A stretch of 64,000 nt of DNA from an uncultured Corynebacterium sp. (GTDB taxonomy: Bacteria > Actinomycetota > Actinomycetes > Mycobacteriales > Mycobacteriaceae): NCBI RefSeq assembly GCF_946222835.1, contig NZ_CAMIHD010000005.1:1-64000 (forward strand), in the 5' to 3' direction. How positions within the stretch are numbered: position 1 is the stretch's first letter; the number at the start of each line of letters is the position of its first letter. The translations under genes and the position numbers were made by a program. This document shows, in pieces, positions 34,903 to 46,330 of this stretch. Below the pieces are notes generated by a model that made no database searches, was not told the origin of the DNA, and was given only the letters and a program-made list of their open reading frames with translations.

Positions 34903-35802
34903 TTATTCTTCAGTGGCTTCTGCCGCATCAGCGAGGGACTCCTCCGTGTCCGGGCCGGCAAGCTCCGGATCAGATAATTCCTCGTACGCTGGCAGGATAA
35001 CCGTTTCTAGCAGATGCTGCCGTAGTTCCTGGTCAGCAAAGGAATTCTCTACCGCTTTGACGGTGAGATCGAAAAATTCCTCCAGCCCATACCCGAAGGT
35101 CTCACTTAGCGCGAGGAACTGCTTGGTCAGCGTGGTATCACCAGAGGAAATGGTGCAGGTAAAGCCCAGTTGCTGCAGCAGTGGCAGCGGGTGGTCATTG
35201 AGGTCCTCGGTTTCCTCAAGTGGAGTAAAGACGAGCGGGATGTGACGGTCGCGGATGTATCCAGAGGCCTGGCCGGGCACGATGCCCTCGATATTCGCGC
35301 TGAAGTCATCAATCATATTGACCGGATGAATGAGGCGATTCACGCCCGCCTGGGCGGCACGTTCTACTTCTGCGAAGTCTTCTCCCACCAGGATCTGGGT
35401 GGGAAGGTAAGCTGTGCGGAAGTCTGCGGCCGCACTCGCCTGGTTTTGTGGCAGGCTATAGCCCGCCACGGGGGCGTCGCCAGGCATTGCTTCCTCTGGG
35501 GCCGAGCCAGCGAGAACGATGCGGGAGTCAAGGGCAGCGATGCGGGCGGCTGCGGCGGCCTCCACCACAGCGGCAGCGTCCAGGCCAATCTCTGCCGGAT
35601 CCAGGTGTAGTTCCGCATAGACCACGCCATCAGCGGCCAGGGCTTCATAACGCTCGCGGATTGTCGCGGTCAGCTCCTCTGGCGTGGCGGCAGTGGAACG
35701 GATGGTCTCAAAGAGGGAAACCTTAGGAAGCTTGGCCACCACGTCGGCAGCGGAGTTTTTGTTTTCAGGGCTAATTAAAGGCGCGTCATGCATGCGTCCC
35801 AT
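34903..35802 (-). CDS. Adenosine-deaminase-like protein without metal ligands
   Basis: 299 residues whose length and C-terminal order of motifs follow adenosine deaminase. The metal-binding HxH after LPKV is replaced (LPKVSLFETI; Phe31 and Thr33). The HAGE motif reads LVGE, and the distal DD-P site reads GDT. RLIHPVN keeps one His. It is therefore unlikely to bind zinc or deaminate adenosine. The start is taken at ATG 35802; 35793 is also possible. It diverges from the carboxypeptidase gene by only 30 nt. Confidence 0.8.
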   Translation of the reverse strand: MGRMHDAPLISPENKNSAADVVAKLPKVSLFETIRSTAATPEELTATIRERYEALAADGVVYAELHLDPAEIGLDAAAVVEAAAAARIAALDSRIVLAGSAPEEAMPGDAPVAGYSLPQNQASAAADFRTAYLPTQILVGEDFAEVERAAQAGVNRLIHPVNMIDDFSANIEGIVPGQASGYIRDRHIPLVFTPLEETEDLNDHPLPLLQQLGFTCTISSGDTTLTKQFLALSETFGYGLEEFFDLTVKAVENSFADQELRQHLLETVILPAYEELSDPELAGPDTEESLADAAEATEE

Positions 35803-35832
35803 CGTAGGCACGGGCCTAAGATGTGTCATGTC

Positions 35833-37038
35833 ATGAAAAGAATTCTCGCTAGTTCTCTCACTGCCGTCTTGCTGAGCGGCCCAGCGCTCGCGCTGGCGGA
35901 AACGCCGACTACTCCCACCACCACGCGAACCGCTGCCCCGGATACCGATAAGTGCCCACACGCCGAGCGGCCAGAAAAGGCCACTACCACCTCGGAACGC
36001 CTCGCACCCGGACAAGCCTCTCCCACCCCGCTGCCGCCGGTGGATAACGATGAGGCCTGCGGAACTACCTTGCCGGCCGGATTCAAGGTGGATAAGGACG
36101 TGGTGGCCGCAGCGTGGATGGTCTCCGATATCGATACCGGCGAGATTATCGCAATGAAGGACCCTAACGGCCGCTACCGGCCGGCCTCCATCATCAAGGC
36201 GCTGCTGGCGCTGGTGGTCATCGAAGAACTAGACCTGCACCAGAAGGTCGAGGTGGGCGAAGAATCGGCACAGATTGATGGCTCAGCGGTGGGCATCGGT
36301 CCCGGCGGCAAGTACACGGTGGAGCAGCTCCTGCAGGGGCTACTGATGGCTTCTGGCAACGATGCCGCGCACGCGCTGGCACAGGAATTGGGCGGTGACG
36401 AAGTCGCTTTGCGCAAGGTCAATGACAAGGCGGCCGAGATCGGCACGAATTCCACCTTTGCGGCCAGTTACTCCGGGCTCGACGCCCCGGGGATGTCTAC
36501 CTCGGCCGAGGATATTTCCCGCATTTACCGCGCGGCTTTCCATAACCCGACCTTTGCGCGCATCGTTGATACGGAATCTGTGGAATTCCCCGGCTGGGGT
36601 GACCTTGATGGTTACCAATTAGGCAACGATAACGGGCTTTTCCTCAACGATCCGGACGGTATTGGTGGCAAGACGGGCTTTACCGACGATGCGCACCATA
36701 CCTTCGTCGGCGCGCTCGACCGCAACGGCCGGCGCTTGCAGGCGGTCCTGCTCGATACCACCGTGGAGCATGGCCCGCGCGCGTGGGAGCAGGCCCAGAA
36801 GCTACTGCACGAGGCCTATAAGGTTTCCCCGGGTGAGGGCGTAGGCCATCTGCTTGCCGACGCCCATTCCAACGCCGCCTCCCCCACTTCCCCCGCACCG
36901 ACGCCGGCCCCCGATGCCCAGGTACAATCTGCAAACTCCTCTTTAGCTGGGGTGCAGGGGTGGTTCGGCTGGGTAATCGCTGGCGCAGTAGCTTTATTGG
37001 CTATTTGCGTGGGTGCTTTTTCACTACTTCGGCGTTAG
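35833..37038 (+). CDS. D-alanyl-D-alanine carboxypeptidase (S11)
   Basis: 401 residues. Signal peptide (1-22), Pro/Thr-rich linker (23-80), and S11 domain (about 82-340). Catalytic SxxK is S119-IIK122, SGN lies in MASGNDAAHAL, and KTG in IGGKTGFTDDA. A C-terminal membrane helix (about 376-398) anchors it. It trims the terminal D-Ala of peptidoglycan stem peptides. Its 3' end overlaps the convergent RDD gene by 38 bp. Confidence 0.93.
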   Translation: MKRILASSLTAVLLSGPALALAETPTTPTTTRTAAPDTDKCPHAERPEKATTTSERLAPGQASPTPLPPVDNDEACGTTLPAGFKVDKDVVAAAWMVSDIDTGEIIAMKDPNGRYRPASIIKALLALVVIEELDLHQKVEVGEESAQIDGSAVGIGPGGKYTVEQLLQGLLMASGNDAAHALAQELGGDEVALRKVNDKAAEIGTNSTFAASYSGLDAPGMSTSAEDISRIYRAAFHNPTFARIVDTESVEFPGWGDLDGYQLGNDNGLFLNDPDGIGGKTGFTDDAHHTFVGALDRNGRRLQAVLLDTTVEHGPRAWEQAQKLLHEAYKVSPGEGVGHLLADAHSNAASPTSPAPTPAPDAQVQSANSSLAGVQGWFGWVIAGAVALLAICVGAFSLLRR

Positions 37039-37942
37039 CCCACTCATCGTGGGAACCGCGGCGGTTATTCTTCTCCGTAATGGTGAAGGTGTGCACACCG
37101 GCGCCCACCCAGCTGGCAAAAGTACCGGGGCCCGGCACGACATTAACGAGGCGCCACCACTGGCGCTTTGCGGACTGGGTGAGGCTAAGCCGCTCTTTGG
37201 TATCGACATCGCGCACCGTATAGCCCATCAGCAGCTTGGCCGGGCTGGCACCAAGCCAACACTCGGTGCCCAAAACGTAGAGCAGCAAGATGATGACGCC
37301 ACCGATAAACGTCGAGAGCTCATCCACGCCACCAGAAAGCAGCGCGCCGCCGAAGCTACCGCTGATGAGTGAGAAAAAGAATAGGTCCAAAATGGCCATT
37401 CCGATGCGCGCATCTTGACCGGCGCGCTGACTGATTTCAGGCGCTGGGTGTTGTAGCAGCGGTGCGGGGACGGCCGCGTTCGCCGTTGCCGGCGGGAATG
37501 GATTGTGCTGCGGGGCAAAGGGATTGCGTGAATACGGCGACCCATAAGGGCTAGCAGTCTGCGCAAATCGTGGTTCTTGGTGCGCCTGGTGCCCCGGTCC
37601 TGCCGGTTGACCGGGCTGGAAGGACTGAGCGTGCTGTTGCTGCGGCTGCGGTTGCTGGGGCCGCGGGCTCCACTGGCCTACCGCGCCCAGCTGCCCCAGG
37701 TCACCCCACGCGGGGCGCAGACCCGCCTCACACGCCTTATCGTATTCCGCGCGCTTCGCAGCAGAACCCAAGACGCTGGCGGCGATGCGCAGCTGCGCAC
37801 GCCGCGGGTCCTCGATGTCCTGACCTTGCTGCTCTAGAGACAAATCCTTGGACTCCAGTAAAACTAAGAGTTCCCGCTCGCCATCGCGGCGGTCTAGTCC
37901 CCATTCTTCATAAAGATTCGGTGCGGTGTCATTGGCGTTCAT
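37001..37942 (-). CDS. RDD membrane protein with J-like N-terminus
   Basis: 313 residues. The N-terminal 70 residues (NLYEEWGLDRRDGERELLVLLESK ... RAEYDKACEAGL) look like a degenerate J domain without the HPD motif. A Pro/Gln/His-rich linker (75-160) follows. The C-terminal RDD domain (about 170-305) has two to three membrane segments and the arginine/aspartate signature at IGMAILDLFFFSLI. Function unknown. Confidence 0.8.
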   Translation of the reverse strand: MNANDTAPNLYEEWGLDRRDGERELLVLLESKDLSLEQQGQDIEDPRRAQLRIAASVLGSAAKRAEYDKACEAGLRPAWGDLGQLGAVGQWSPRPQQPQPQQQHAQSFQPGQPAGPGHQAHQEPRFAQTASPYGSPYSRNPFAPQHNPFPPATANAAVPAPLLQHPAPEISQRAGQDARIGMAILDLFFFSLISGSFGGALLSGGVDELSTFIGGVIILLLYVLGTECWLGASPAKLLMGYTVRDVDTKERLSLTQSAKRQWWRLVNVVPGPGTFASWVGAGVHTFTITEKNNRRGSHDEWANAEVVKKHPRK

Positions 37943-37997
37943 AATGTTCTATCTTAAAGCCGAATAGCAGCGGCGTCCTCACCCCTTAGGAGGAGAT

Positions 37998-39077
37998 TTA
38001 CTTGCGGCGCAGCAAGCTAAACGCACCCACGGCCGCAGCACCCAAAGCAGCACCAATGCCGAAGGTCGCACCTGCCGGTGCGCCTTCCTTGACCTCATTG
38101 CGCACGCGAATAACAGCTGGCTCTGGGACGGGCGGGTGAGCAAACTTCAGGGACTCTGCGGTGGTGGCGGTCCACGCGGAGATATACAGCACCACGCGCC
38201 AAATCAGGTACATGACCACCATGAGAACAATGACTGGGCCGAATACCGCGCCAGCCGGGCTGCCAGTAGCAGAAGACATGATGACCGTAGACAGCTGCTT
38301 GAGCAGCTCGAAAGCCACCGCACCGATGGCCGCACCGATGAGGCCGGACTTCTTCGGCACCTTGGTGCGCGGCAAGATCATAATCATCCACCACATGACG
38401 ATGAAGTTAGCCAAGAGGCCCACTGCCAAGCCGACAAAGAAAATCACAAAGTCCATACCCGGGAAGGACTCAATGCCGACCTTCTCAAAAATCTTCTGGG
38501 TAAGACCGGAGGAACCGGCGGCGGTGACGCCAAAGGCGATGAGGAACGCCACGATAAGGCCGATGAGGCCTACCAAGTCAGACAGCTTCTTCTTCAAGAA
38601 AGAACCGCCCTCATTGGCGTCGATGCCCCACATAGCCGAGATTCCAATGCGCAGGTTATTCATCCAGCCCAGTCCGGACCACAGGGTGGTCAAACCACCG
38701 ATACCAAACATGGCCCCGCGCTGTTCAATGGCCGTATCGAGAATCTCGTTGACCGTATCGCCCATATCGCCATCTAGCGAGCTGGTGATCTGGGACTGCA
38801 GATCATTGAGCAAGTCCTCGCGATTAGCCAAGACCGCGGCGACGGTAGCCACGATCAGCATCGCGAGCGGGAAGATAGACAGCACAGAGTAATAGGTGAT
38901 GCCGGCGGCAAACTGATTGCCACCTTCTGCACCATAGCGCTCGTTCATGCGCATCATATGATCAACGAATCCGGACTTGGCGCGGATCTTATCTACCGCA
39001 CCAGGATCGTCGGCATTGGCGCGTTCGATGCCGTAGTGGTCCGTCTTCTTCGAGGAGGATTGCGTGGTGGTAGGCAC
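37998..39077 (-). CDS. YihY/BrkB family membrane protein
   Basis: 359 residues with six membrane segments and the family features NQFAAGITYYSVLSIFPLAML (52-72) and a late AVFGPVIVLMVVMYLIW segment. The protein was once called RNase BN; it is now viewed as an envelope integrity protein. The start is GTG at 39077 with AGAAGGGAAG upstream. It lies downstream of trpS on the same strand, which is also typical of corynebacteria. Confidence 0.9.
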   Translation of the reverse strand: MPTTTQSSSKKTDHYGIERANADDPGAVDKIRAKSGFVDHMMRMNERYGAEGGNQFAAGITYYSVLSIFPLAMLIVATVAAVLANREDLLNDLQSQITSSLDGDMGDTVNEILDTAIEQRGAMFGIGGLTTLWSGLGWMNNLRIGISAMWGIDANEGGSFLKKKLSDLVGLIGLIVAFLIAFGVTAAGSSGLTQKIFEKVGIESFPGMDFVIFFVGLAVGLLANFIVMWWMIMILPRTKVPKKSGLIGAAIGAVAFELLKQLSTVIMSSATGSPAGAVFGPVIVLMVVMYLIWRVVLYISAWTATTAESLKFAHPPVPEPAVIRVRNEVKEGAPAGATFGIGAALGAAAVGAFSLLRRK

Positions 39078-39161
39078 GTGCTTCCCTTCTTGCTCGCACA
39101 GTTTTTATCTCACCTAGAGTAACTGGCAAATGCCCTGTTGTCCCTTTGTGGGGTGGAGCAC

Positions 39162-39177
39162 GGGGGAAGCAGCCCCC
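39162..39177 (-). terminator. Weak hairpin after trpS
   Basis: A short stem, GGGGG and CCCCC (39162-39166 and 39173-39177), directly behind the trpS stop at 39181. No clear T-run follows on minus. Confidence 0.35.
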
Positions 39178-39180
39178 TTG

Positions 39181-40206
39181 CTACTTGCGCAGGCGGGGAA
39201 GGAAGCCGACCTTTTCATAGACGTCGTCGACAAGCGGCTGGGCAATTTCTTGCGCCGTTTCTGCGCCCTTGGCCAGGATGCGCTCGAGCTCGCCGCGATC
39301 CGCCATCAGCTCATCAAAGCGTGCCTTGAGCGGGGTGGTAAATTCCTGCAGCGCATCTGCAGTATCGACCTTAAGATGGCCATAGCCCTGGCCGGCGTAC
39401 TTCTCCACCAAGGAATCGATGGATTCACCGGTCAGCGCGGACTGGATGACCAATAGGTTGGACACGCCCGGCTGATTTTCGCGGTCAAAGGCTACCGAGC
39501 CCAAGTCATCCGTCACGGCGGACTTGATGCGCTTGGCCGAGGTCTTCGGCGCATCCAAGAGATTGACCAAACCCTTGGGGTTGGCACCGGACTTAGACAT
39601 CTTGGAGGTCGGCTCCTGCAGGTCATAAATCTTGGCCGCACCCTCCGGGATAAACGGCTCCGGCACCTTAAAGGTATCGCCGTACTTATTGTTGAAGCGC
39701 TCGGCCAGGTTGCGGGTCAATTCCAGGTGCTGGCGCTGGTCCTCGCCTACCGGCACATAATCCGGCGAGTACAGCAAAATATCTGCGGCCATGAGGATCG
39801 GGTAGGTAAATAGGCCCACCGAGGTGCGGTCCGATCCCTGCTTGGCGGATTTGTCCTTGAACTGGGTCATGCGGGAGGCCTCACCAAAGCCGGTCAGACA
39901 CTGAAGGACCCAGGTCAGCTCCGCGTGGGCGGGCACGTGCGACTGGACAAAGAGCGTGGACTTATCCGGGTCAATGCCTAGGGCAATAAGCTGGGCAGCA
40001 CCCGCGATGGTGCGGTTGCGCAGCTCCTCCGGATTTTGCTCTACGGTAATCGCGTGCAGATCAGGGATGAAGTAGAAGGCATCATAGCCGTCCTGCAGGT
40101 CAATCCACTGCTTCAGCGCTCCCAAGTAATTACCCAGGTGATAGGAATCAGCGGTGGGCTGGATACCGGACAGGACGCGGGAAACGGTGGAATTGTCTGC
40201 AGTCAT
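39181..40206 (-). CDS. trpS: Tryptophanyl-tRNA synthetase
   Basis: 341-residue class I synthetase that charges tRNA-Trp. The HIGH-type motif is HLGN (about 22-25, in PTADSYHLGNYLGAL), and the KMSKS loop is intact (about 203). The length is normal. ATG at 40206; the gap up to 40325 holds a terminator only. Confidence 0.96.
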   Translation of the reverse strand: MTADNSTVSRVLSGIQPTADSYHLGNYLGALKQWIDLQDGYDAFYFIPDLHAITVEQNPEELRNRTIAGAAQLIALGIDPDKSTLFVQSHVPAHAELTWVLQCLTGFGEASRMTQFKDKSAKQGSDRTSVGLFTYPILMAADILLYSPDYVPVGEDQRQHLELTRNLAERFNNKYGDTFKVPEPFIPEGAAKIYDLQEPTSKMSKSGANPKGLVNLLDAPKTSAKRIKSAVTDDLGSVAFDRENQPGVSNLLVIQSALTGESIDSLVEKYAGQGYGHLKVDTADALQEFTTPLKARFDELMADRGELERILAKGAETAQEIAQPLVDDVYEKVGFLPRLRK

Positions 40207-40283
40207 GGTGCTTTATCCTACCCCCTAGCTCCGGCGCGCGGTTCACATCCTTCCCCAGCATTCCTCCCTACTGGATCGAAAAA

Positions 40284-40308
40284 TCCCTCCGCCCGCAGGG
40301 CAGAGGGA
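40284..40308 (-). terminator. Terminator behind the 63-aa gene
   Basis: TCCCTC (40284-40289) pairs with GAGGGA (40303-40308), with an inner CCC/GGG. On minus the stem is followed by TTTTTCG, a good T-run. Confidence 0.75.
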
Positions 40309-40324
40309 ATGCGACGCAAAGATT

Positions 40325-40516
40325 TTAAATCTTGCGGGAGGTGGGGCTGACCACGTCCATCAGGATGGCCCAACCGGAAACCATCAGCGCGCCACCTACG
40401 CCCATGAGCACGATGGGTCCGAGGAAAGCGAAGGACGGACCAACAACGGTCCACCACCAGATGCTCAGGCCGAGGATTACAGCGCCGAGGACGAAAGAAA
40501 TAATTGCGCGAGCCAT
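40325..40516 (-). CDS. Small two-helix membrane protein (63 aa)
   Basis: Two hydrophobic segments (about 5-23 and 30-55) and a basic tail (PTSRKI). It starts 51 nt after the TRIC-type channel gene with a GGAGAAGG ribosome-binding site. Family not recognised; many actinobacteria have similar short hydrophobic proteins here. Confidence 0.65.
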   Translation of the reverse strand: MARAIISFVLGAVILGLSIWWWTVVGPSFAFLGPIVLMGVGGALMVSGWAILMDVVSPTSRKI

Positions 40517-40567
40517 GAACCTTCTCCGTTGCAGATTACTGAATTTTTTGACCTACCTATAGTAGCA

Positions 40568-41551
40568 CTACTGCTTGTGCTTGGGCGCCTTGCGCTTGCC
40601 GACGTCCCCCTTATTAAAGCTCCACTGCTGCTCCACGTCTACTCCCCTCGCCCCTGGCGAGTGCCGGCCACTCGGCCGGGTAATCGACTGCCGCTTCGGG
40701 CGACGCGCGATGCGATTGCTCGAAATATCGCCGTAATCGGTGCCCTCCGCCGCGTTAGAAAACTCTCGTGTCTTGTTCTTAAACGTGCGCCCCAGTGGAC
40801 GGCTCAGCGGCCGGGTCAGCGGGCGCGTGATGGGGCTGGCATAGCGCGTGGCCGCGCTCGCCTTGCGCTTGGCCTTGCGGGCGCCATCGCGCACGATGCG
40901 CGCGGACAAACGCAGACGCGGATCCATCTGCTGCTCGGCATCGCGATACTCAAAGACGGGCAATCCCTTCTTGAAGTAGATCGCGGCCAATCGGGCGATA
41001 AAGCACACGGAGGCGGTAATGATAGCGGCCGGTTCTTCGGCCAGACCGCCGTGGTAGAGCGCCATAAAAAGCGCCGCGGCCAACAGCGAGATGGCGGCAT
41101 AATACTCGCCGGAAAACACCAGCGGGATGCGGTCTGACAGCAGGTCACGCAGCACGCCGCCAAAGACGCCGGAAATCACCGCTGAGACCGAGACAATAAT
41201 GAACCCGTGCCCCAAGTGGACCGCGATTTGGGTGCCGAGCACCGAAAAGACCGCGAGGCCCAGCGCATCCAAGATGAGGAAGAGGTGGCGGAAGTAGTGC
41301 ATGAGGAAGGACATGCCCACCGTCACCACGGCCGCCACGATGACGATTACCAAGTAGATGGGGTGTTCTACCCAGGTAAATGGAGGGTCATCAAGAATCA
41401 TATCGCGCACCGTGCCACCGCCCAGCGCCGTCATGGAGGCGATCATGGTGACGCCAAAAAGATCGAGTTTTTGGCGGCCGGCGGACAATGCGGCGGTCAT
41501 GGACTCGGCGGTAATACCGACTACATAGAGGGCGCTAAATAGCGGCGTCAT
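40568..41551 (-). CDS. TRIC-type cation channel family protein (UPF0126)
   Basis: 327 residues. The N-terminal 205 residues hold two repeats of three membrane segments with the glycine motifs ALGGGTVRDMIL and GVFGGVLRDLLSD, the hallmark of the YadS/TRIC family. The C-terminal 120 residues are very basic and disordered and are not usual for the family. Translation is coupled to xth: the xth TGA overlaps this ATG (TGATG). Confidence 0.88.
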   Translation of the reverse strand: MTPLFSALYVVGITAESMTAALSAGRQKLDLFGVTMIASMTALGGGTVRDMILDDPPFTWVEHPIYLVIVIVAAVVTVGMSFLMHYFRHLFLILDALGLAVFSVLGTQIAVHLGHGFIIVSVSAVISGVFGGVLRDLLSDRIPLVFSGEYYAAISLLAAALFMALYHGGLAEEPAAIITASVCFIARLAAIYFKKGLPVFEYRDAEQQMDPRLRLSARIVRDGARKAKRKASAATRYASPITRPLTRPLSRPLGRTFKNKTREFSNAAEGTDYGDISSNRIARRPKRQSITRPSGRHSPGARGVDVEQQWSFNKGDVGKRKAPKHKQ

Positions 41552-42468
41552 CAGCTGTACTCCACCAGCAGCGGGGAATGGTCGGACCAGCGCTGCTCCA
41601 CGGTGGGGGCCTTTTCCACCCAGGTGCGCTGCGCGCGCTCCAGCATCGGGCGGGTGGCCGCCTGGTAATCGATGCGCCACCCGGCGTTGTTATTAAAGGC
41701 CTGTCCGCGGTAGGTCCACCAGGTATAGGGTCCGTCTTCATCCGGGTGCAGGCGACGGGCTACATCGAACCACTGTGGTTCTGTGGTTGGGGCCCACGGC
41801 TCGCCGCCGGCGTAGTCGACAACGCCCTGCCACTGCCCCAGGTTCTTCTTCTCCTGCGGCTCAACATCCGGGAACGCACCAAAGACGTGATCCATGAAGG
41901 CGCGCTCTTCGGGCAGGTGGCCGGCCTTCTTTTCATTGGCCTTATTATTCTTCAGGTCCTGGGCGCGGTGGCAGATATTCCAATCGCCGCCGATCACCAT
42001 TTCGGACGGGCTGCCATCGGGGTTCGTGCGCGCCGCGTTATCCGCCAGAATGTCTTGGAACTCGTCCAAGAAGCGGTACTTTTCATCCAATTTCGGCGAA
42101 TCCGTATCACCGGAAGGCAGGTACAGAGAGGCAACGCGGATATCGCGGGTGGTGGCCGCAACCCAGCGGCCGGCGTCGCTAAAGGAGCCGAAGCCCACTT
42201 CGACGTCGGCAAGCGGGGTGCGAGACAAGATGCCCACGCCGGCGCGGCCCTTTGCGGCGGCGTCGGCAAGAGCCAAATGCCAGCCCATCTCCAATGCTGG
42301 GGCTAGGGCCTTTTCGGCTTGCTCCGGGGTAGCGCGCACTTCTTGCATGAGCACGATATCGGCCGAAGTCTCCGCTAACCAGGCATTCATTCCAGGGTTA
42401 TTTTCATTGCGCCGCTTGCACGCAGCGCGGATTCCATTGACGTTTACGCTCGCGATGGTAAGGGTCAT
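41551..42468 (-). CDS. xth: Exodeoxyribonuclease III
   Basis: 305-residue endonuclease/exonuclease/phosphatase-family AP endonuclease of base excision repair. Visible motifs are ASVNVNGIRAA, LMQEVRA (catalytic Glu), VIGGDWNI (Asp/Asn) and the late WSDHSPLLVEY (Asp-His). Complete. It follows the MFS gene by 21 nt and is coupled to the downstream channel gene. Confidence 0.93.
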   Translation of the reverse strand: MTLTIASVNVNGIRAACKRRNENNPGMNAWLAETSADIVLMQEVRATPEQAEKALAPALEMGWHLALADAAAKGRAGVGILSRTPLADVEVGFGSFSDAGRWVAATTRDIRVASLYLPSGDTDSPKLDEKYRFLDEFQDILADNAARTNPDGSPSEMVIGGDWNICHRAQDLKNNKANEKKAGHLPEERAFMDHVFGAFPDVEPQEKKNLGQWQGVVDYAGGEPWAPTTEPQWFDVARRLHPDEDGPYTWWTYRGQAFNNNAGWRIDYQAATRPMLERAQRTWVEKAPTVEQRWSDHSPLLVEYS

Positions 42469-42489
42469 GCCAACAGCATATCGGTCCGC

Positions 42490-43743
42490 CTAGGCGCGGC
42501 GAGCAAGGCGCTTTTTATCCCACATCGTCGCAGCCCACACCAGGCAACCCGCAGCCGCCAGGCCGGCACCCGCCAGCGCCGGAGCGGAGTAGCCCAGTCC
42601 AGCACCCACAACGGCACCGCCGATGGTCGCACCCGCCGCATTCGCAATGTTGAGCGCGGACTGGTTGAGAGCTGCGGCCAAAGTCTGGGCGTCGCCAGCC
42701 ACATGCACCAACCGCAGCTGCAAAGAAGGCACCAGCGTGGAACCCATAAAGGCCACGCAGCCAAAGCAAATCGTGGCTAGGATGGCGTGTCCGGAGAGGA
42801 AATAAAAGGCGGTCAAAATCACAATCAGGCAGGCCAAGGCAAAGATGATGCCGAACTCCAGGTTGCGGTCCGCCAACCAGCCGCCGAACGCGTTGCCGAT
42901 GGTCATGCCGATGCCATAGGCCATGAGCACGACCCAAATGAGGTTCTGGTCCATGCCGGCAACCTCGGTCATGGTCCAAGAAATATAGGTATAGACGGAG
43001 AACATGCCGCCAAAGCCCACCACGCCCATGATGACGGTGAACCACACCTGACTATTTTTGAACGCCCCAAACTCCGTGCGGATATCGGTCTGTTTCATCT
43101 CCGTCATGTGCGGCATCAGGAAGAACAACGCAATGGCGGTGACGATGCCCAAGGCCACGACCACAAGGTAGGCCGCCTGCCAGCCCAACGCGGAGCCGAG
43201 CGCCTGCGCAGCCGGCACACCAATAACCGTGGCGATGGCCAGGCCCATGCCCACATAAGCCATGGCCTTGCCGCGGCCGCCTGGGGGTGCCATGGATGCG
43301 GCAGAAAGGTTTGCTACGGAGAAATAAGCGCCGTGCGGCATGCCCGCGATAAAGCGCGCAATCATGAGGATGGCATAATTCGGTGCCAAGACCGAGAGGA
43401 GGTTGCCCACCACGAGGAAGCCGATGAGCAGCAAGATCAGGCGGCGGCGCGGCAGCTTTCCGGTAAAGGCCGCAATCAGCGGGGCGCCGACCACCACGCC
43501 CATCGCGTAGATGGTGATGAGCGTCGAGGCGTGTTCTTCCGAAATACCAAAATCATCCGCGATAAGCGGCAGCAGGCCCATCGACACGAACTCCGTGGTG
43601 CCAATGGCAAAGGCACCAAGCGCCATCGCCACCATGACAATAGCGCGGCGACCGGAGTTAATCTCCGTTTGCAAAGGCAACGGACGACGCCGAATTCGGG
43701 GCTCGTGGGCGCTGCGCGGGCTGAGCTCGTCGATGATTTTCAT
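42490..43743 (-). CDS. MFS transporter (AraJ/DHA1-like exporter)
   Basis: 417 residues with 12 membrane segments. The segment GTTEFVSMGLLPLIADDFGIS (48-68) is typical of the DHA1 AraJ/YdhP branch, and GKLPRRRLIL follows helix 2 as motif A. The N-terminal 30 residues are basic. The substrate is unknown. Diverges from icd; the 215-bp gap contains two short hairpins (43809-43829 and 43845-43857) but no extra gene. Confidence 0.9.
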   Translation of the reverse strand: MKIIDELSPRSAHEPRIRRRPLPLQTEINSGRRAIVMVAMALGAFAIGTTEFVSMGLLPLIADDFGISEEHASTLITIYAMGVVVGAPLIAAFTGKLPRRRLILLLIGFLVVGNLLSVLAPNYAILMIARFIAGMPHGAYFSVANLSAASMAPPGGRGKAMAYVGMGLAIATVIGVPAAQALGSALGWQAAYLVVVALGIVTAIALFFLMPHMTEMKQTDIRTEFGAFKNSQVWFTVIMGVVGFGGMFSVYTYISWTMTEVAGMDQNLIWVVLMAYGIGMTIGNAFGGWLADRNLEFGIIFALACLIVILTAFYFLSGHAILATICFGCVAFMGSTLVPSLQLRLVHVAGDAQTLAAALNQSALNIANAAGATIGGAVVGAGLGYSAPALAGAGLAAAGCLVWAATMWDKKRLARRA

Positions 43744-43958
43744 GGAGAGTGAGGGTACACCCCGCGCCTACCTGTAGCATGCCCGCAGCGGGCCGCCGTG
43801 AATATCTCCACCCCGTCAGCCAGGGGGTGATGCTAGCCACGCAACCCTTTTCAAGGGGCGCAAATGGGGGATCACAATCAGCAAACTAGCCCACATGCCG
43901 CCCACAAAATCGGTACTCTGGGCACTTGAACAATTTTCCAACGTTACTTAGGAGAATC

Positions 43959-46172
<2,214 letters not shown>

Positions 46173-46189
46173 GCGCTCGGTCATTCCGG

Positions 46190-46225
46190 CCCCGGTCACC
46201 GTTTTCGAACGGCGGCCGGGGTTTT
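46190..46225 (+). terminator. Terminator of icd
   Basis: CCCCGG...CCGTT (46190-46203) pairs with AACGG...CCGGGG (46208-46221) with a TTCG loop, followed by TTTT. It marks the left border of the cassette; the gap to 46306 holds nothing else clear. Confidence 0.85.
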
Positions 46226-46306
46226 GGTTTGTGGTTTTCCTCGGTGGCACGCTGGGGACCGGCCGGGTGGGCACACCCTTTTACTGCTTACCCACCACTA
46301 ACAAAT

Positions 46307-46326
46307 GTGAATTCCGGTACATTCAC
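46307..46326 (+). promoter_or_regulatory. Perfect inverted repeat in front of the cassette
   Basis: GTGAAT (46307-46312) and ATTCAC (46321-46326) with an 8-nt spacer, ending 4 nt before the first ATG. No purine-rich ribosome-binding site is seen between. The repeat could be an operator or an RNA hairpin blocking initiation. Its first three bases are also an in-frame GTG. Confidence 0.5.
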
Positions 46327-46330
46327 TGGC

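Noticed and set aside
43744..43958. Riboswitch or small RNA upstream of icd
   Set aside because: Two short hairpins are visible but match no riboswitch class I know.
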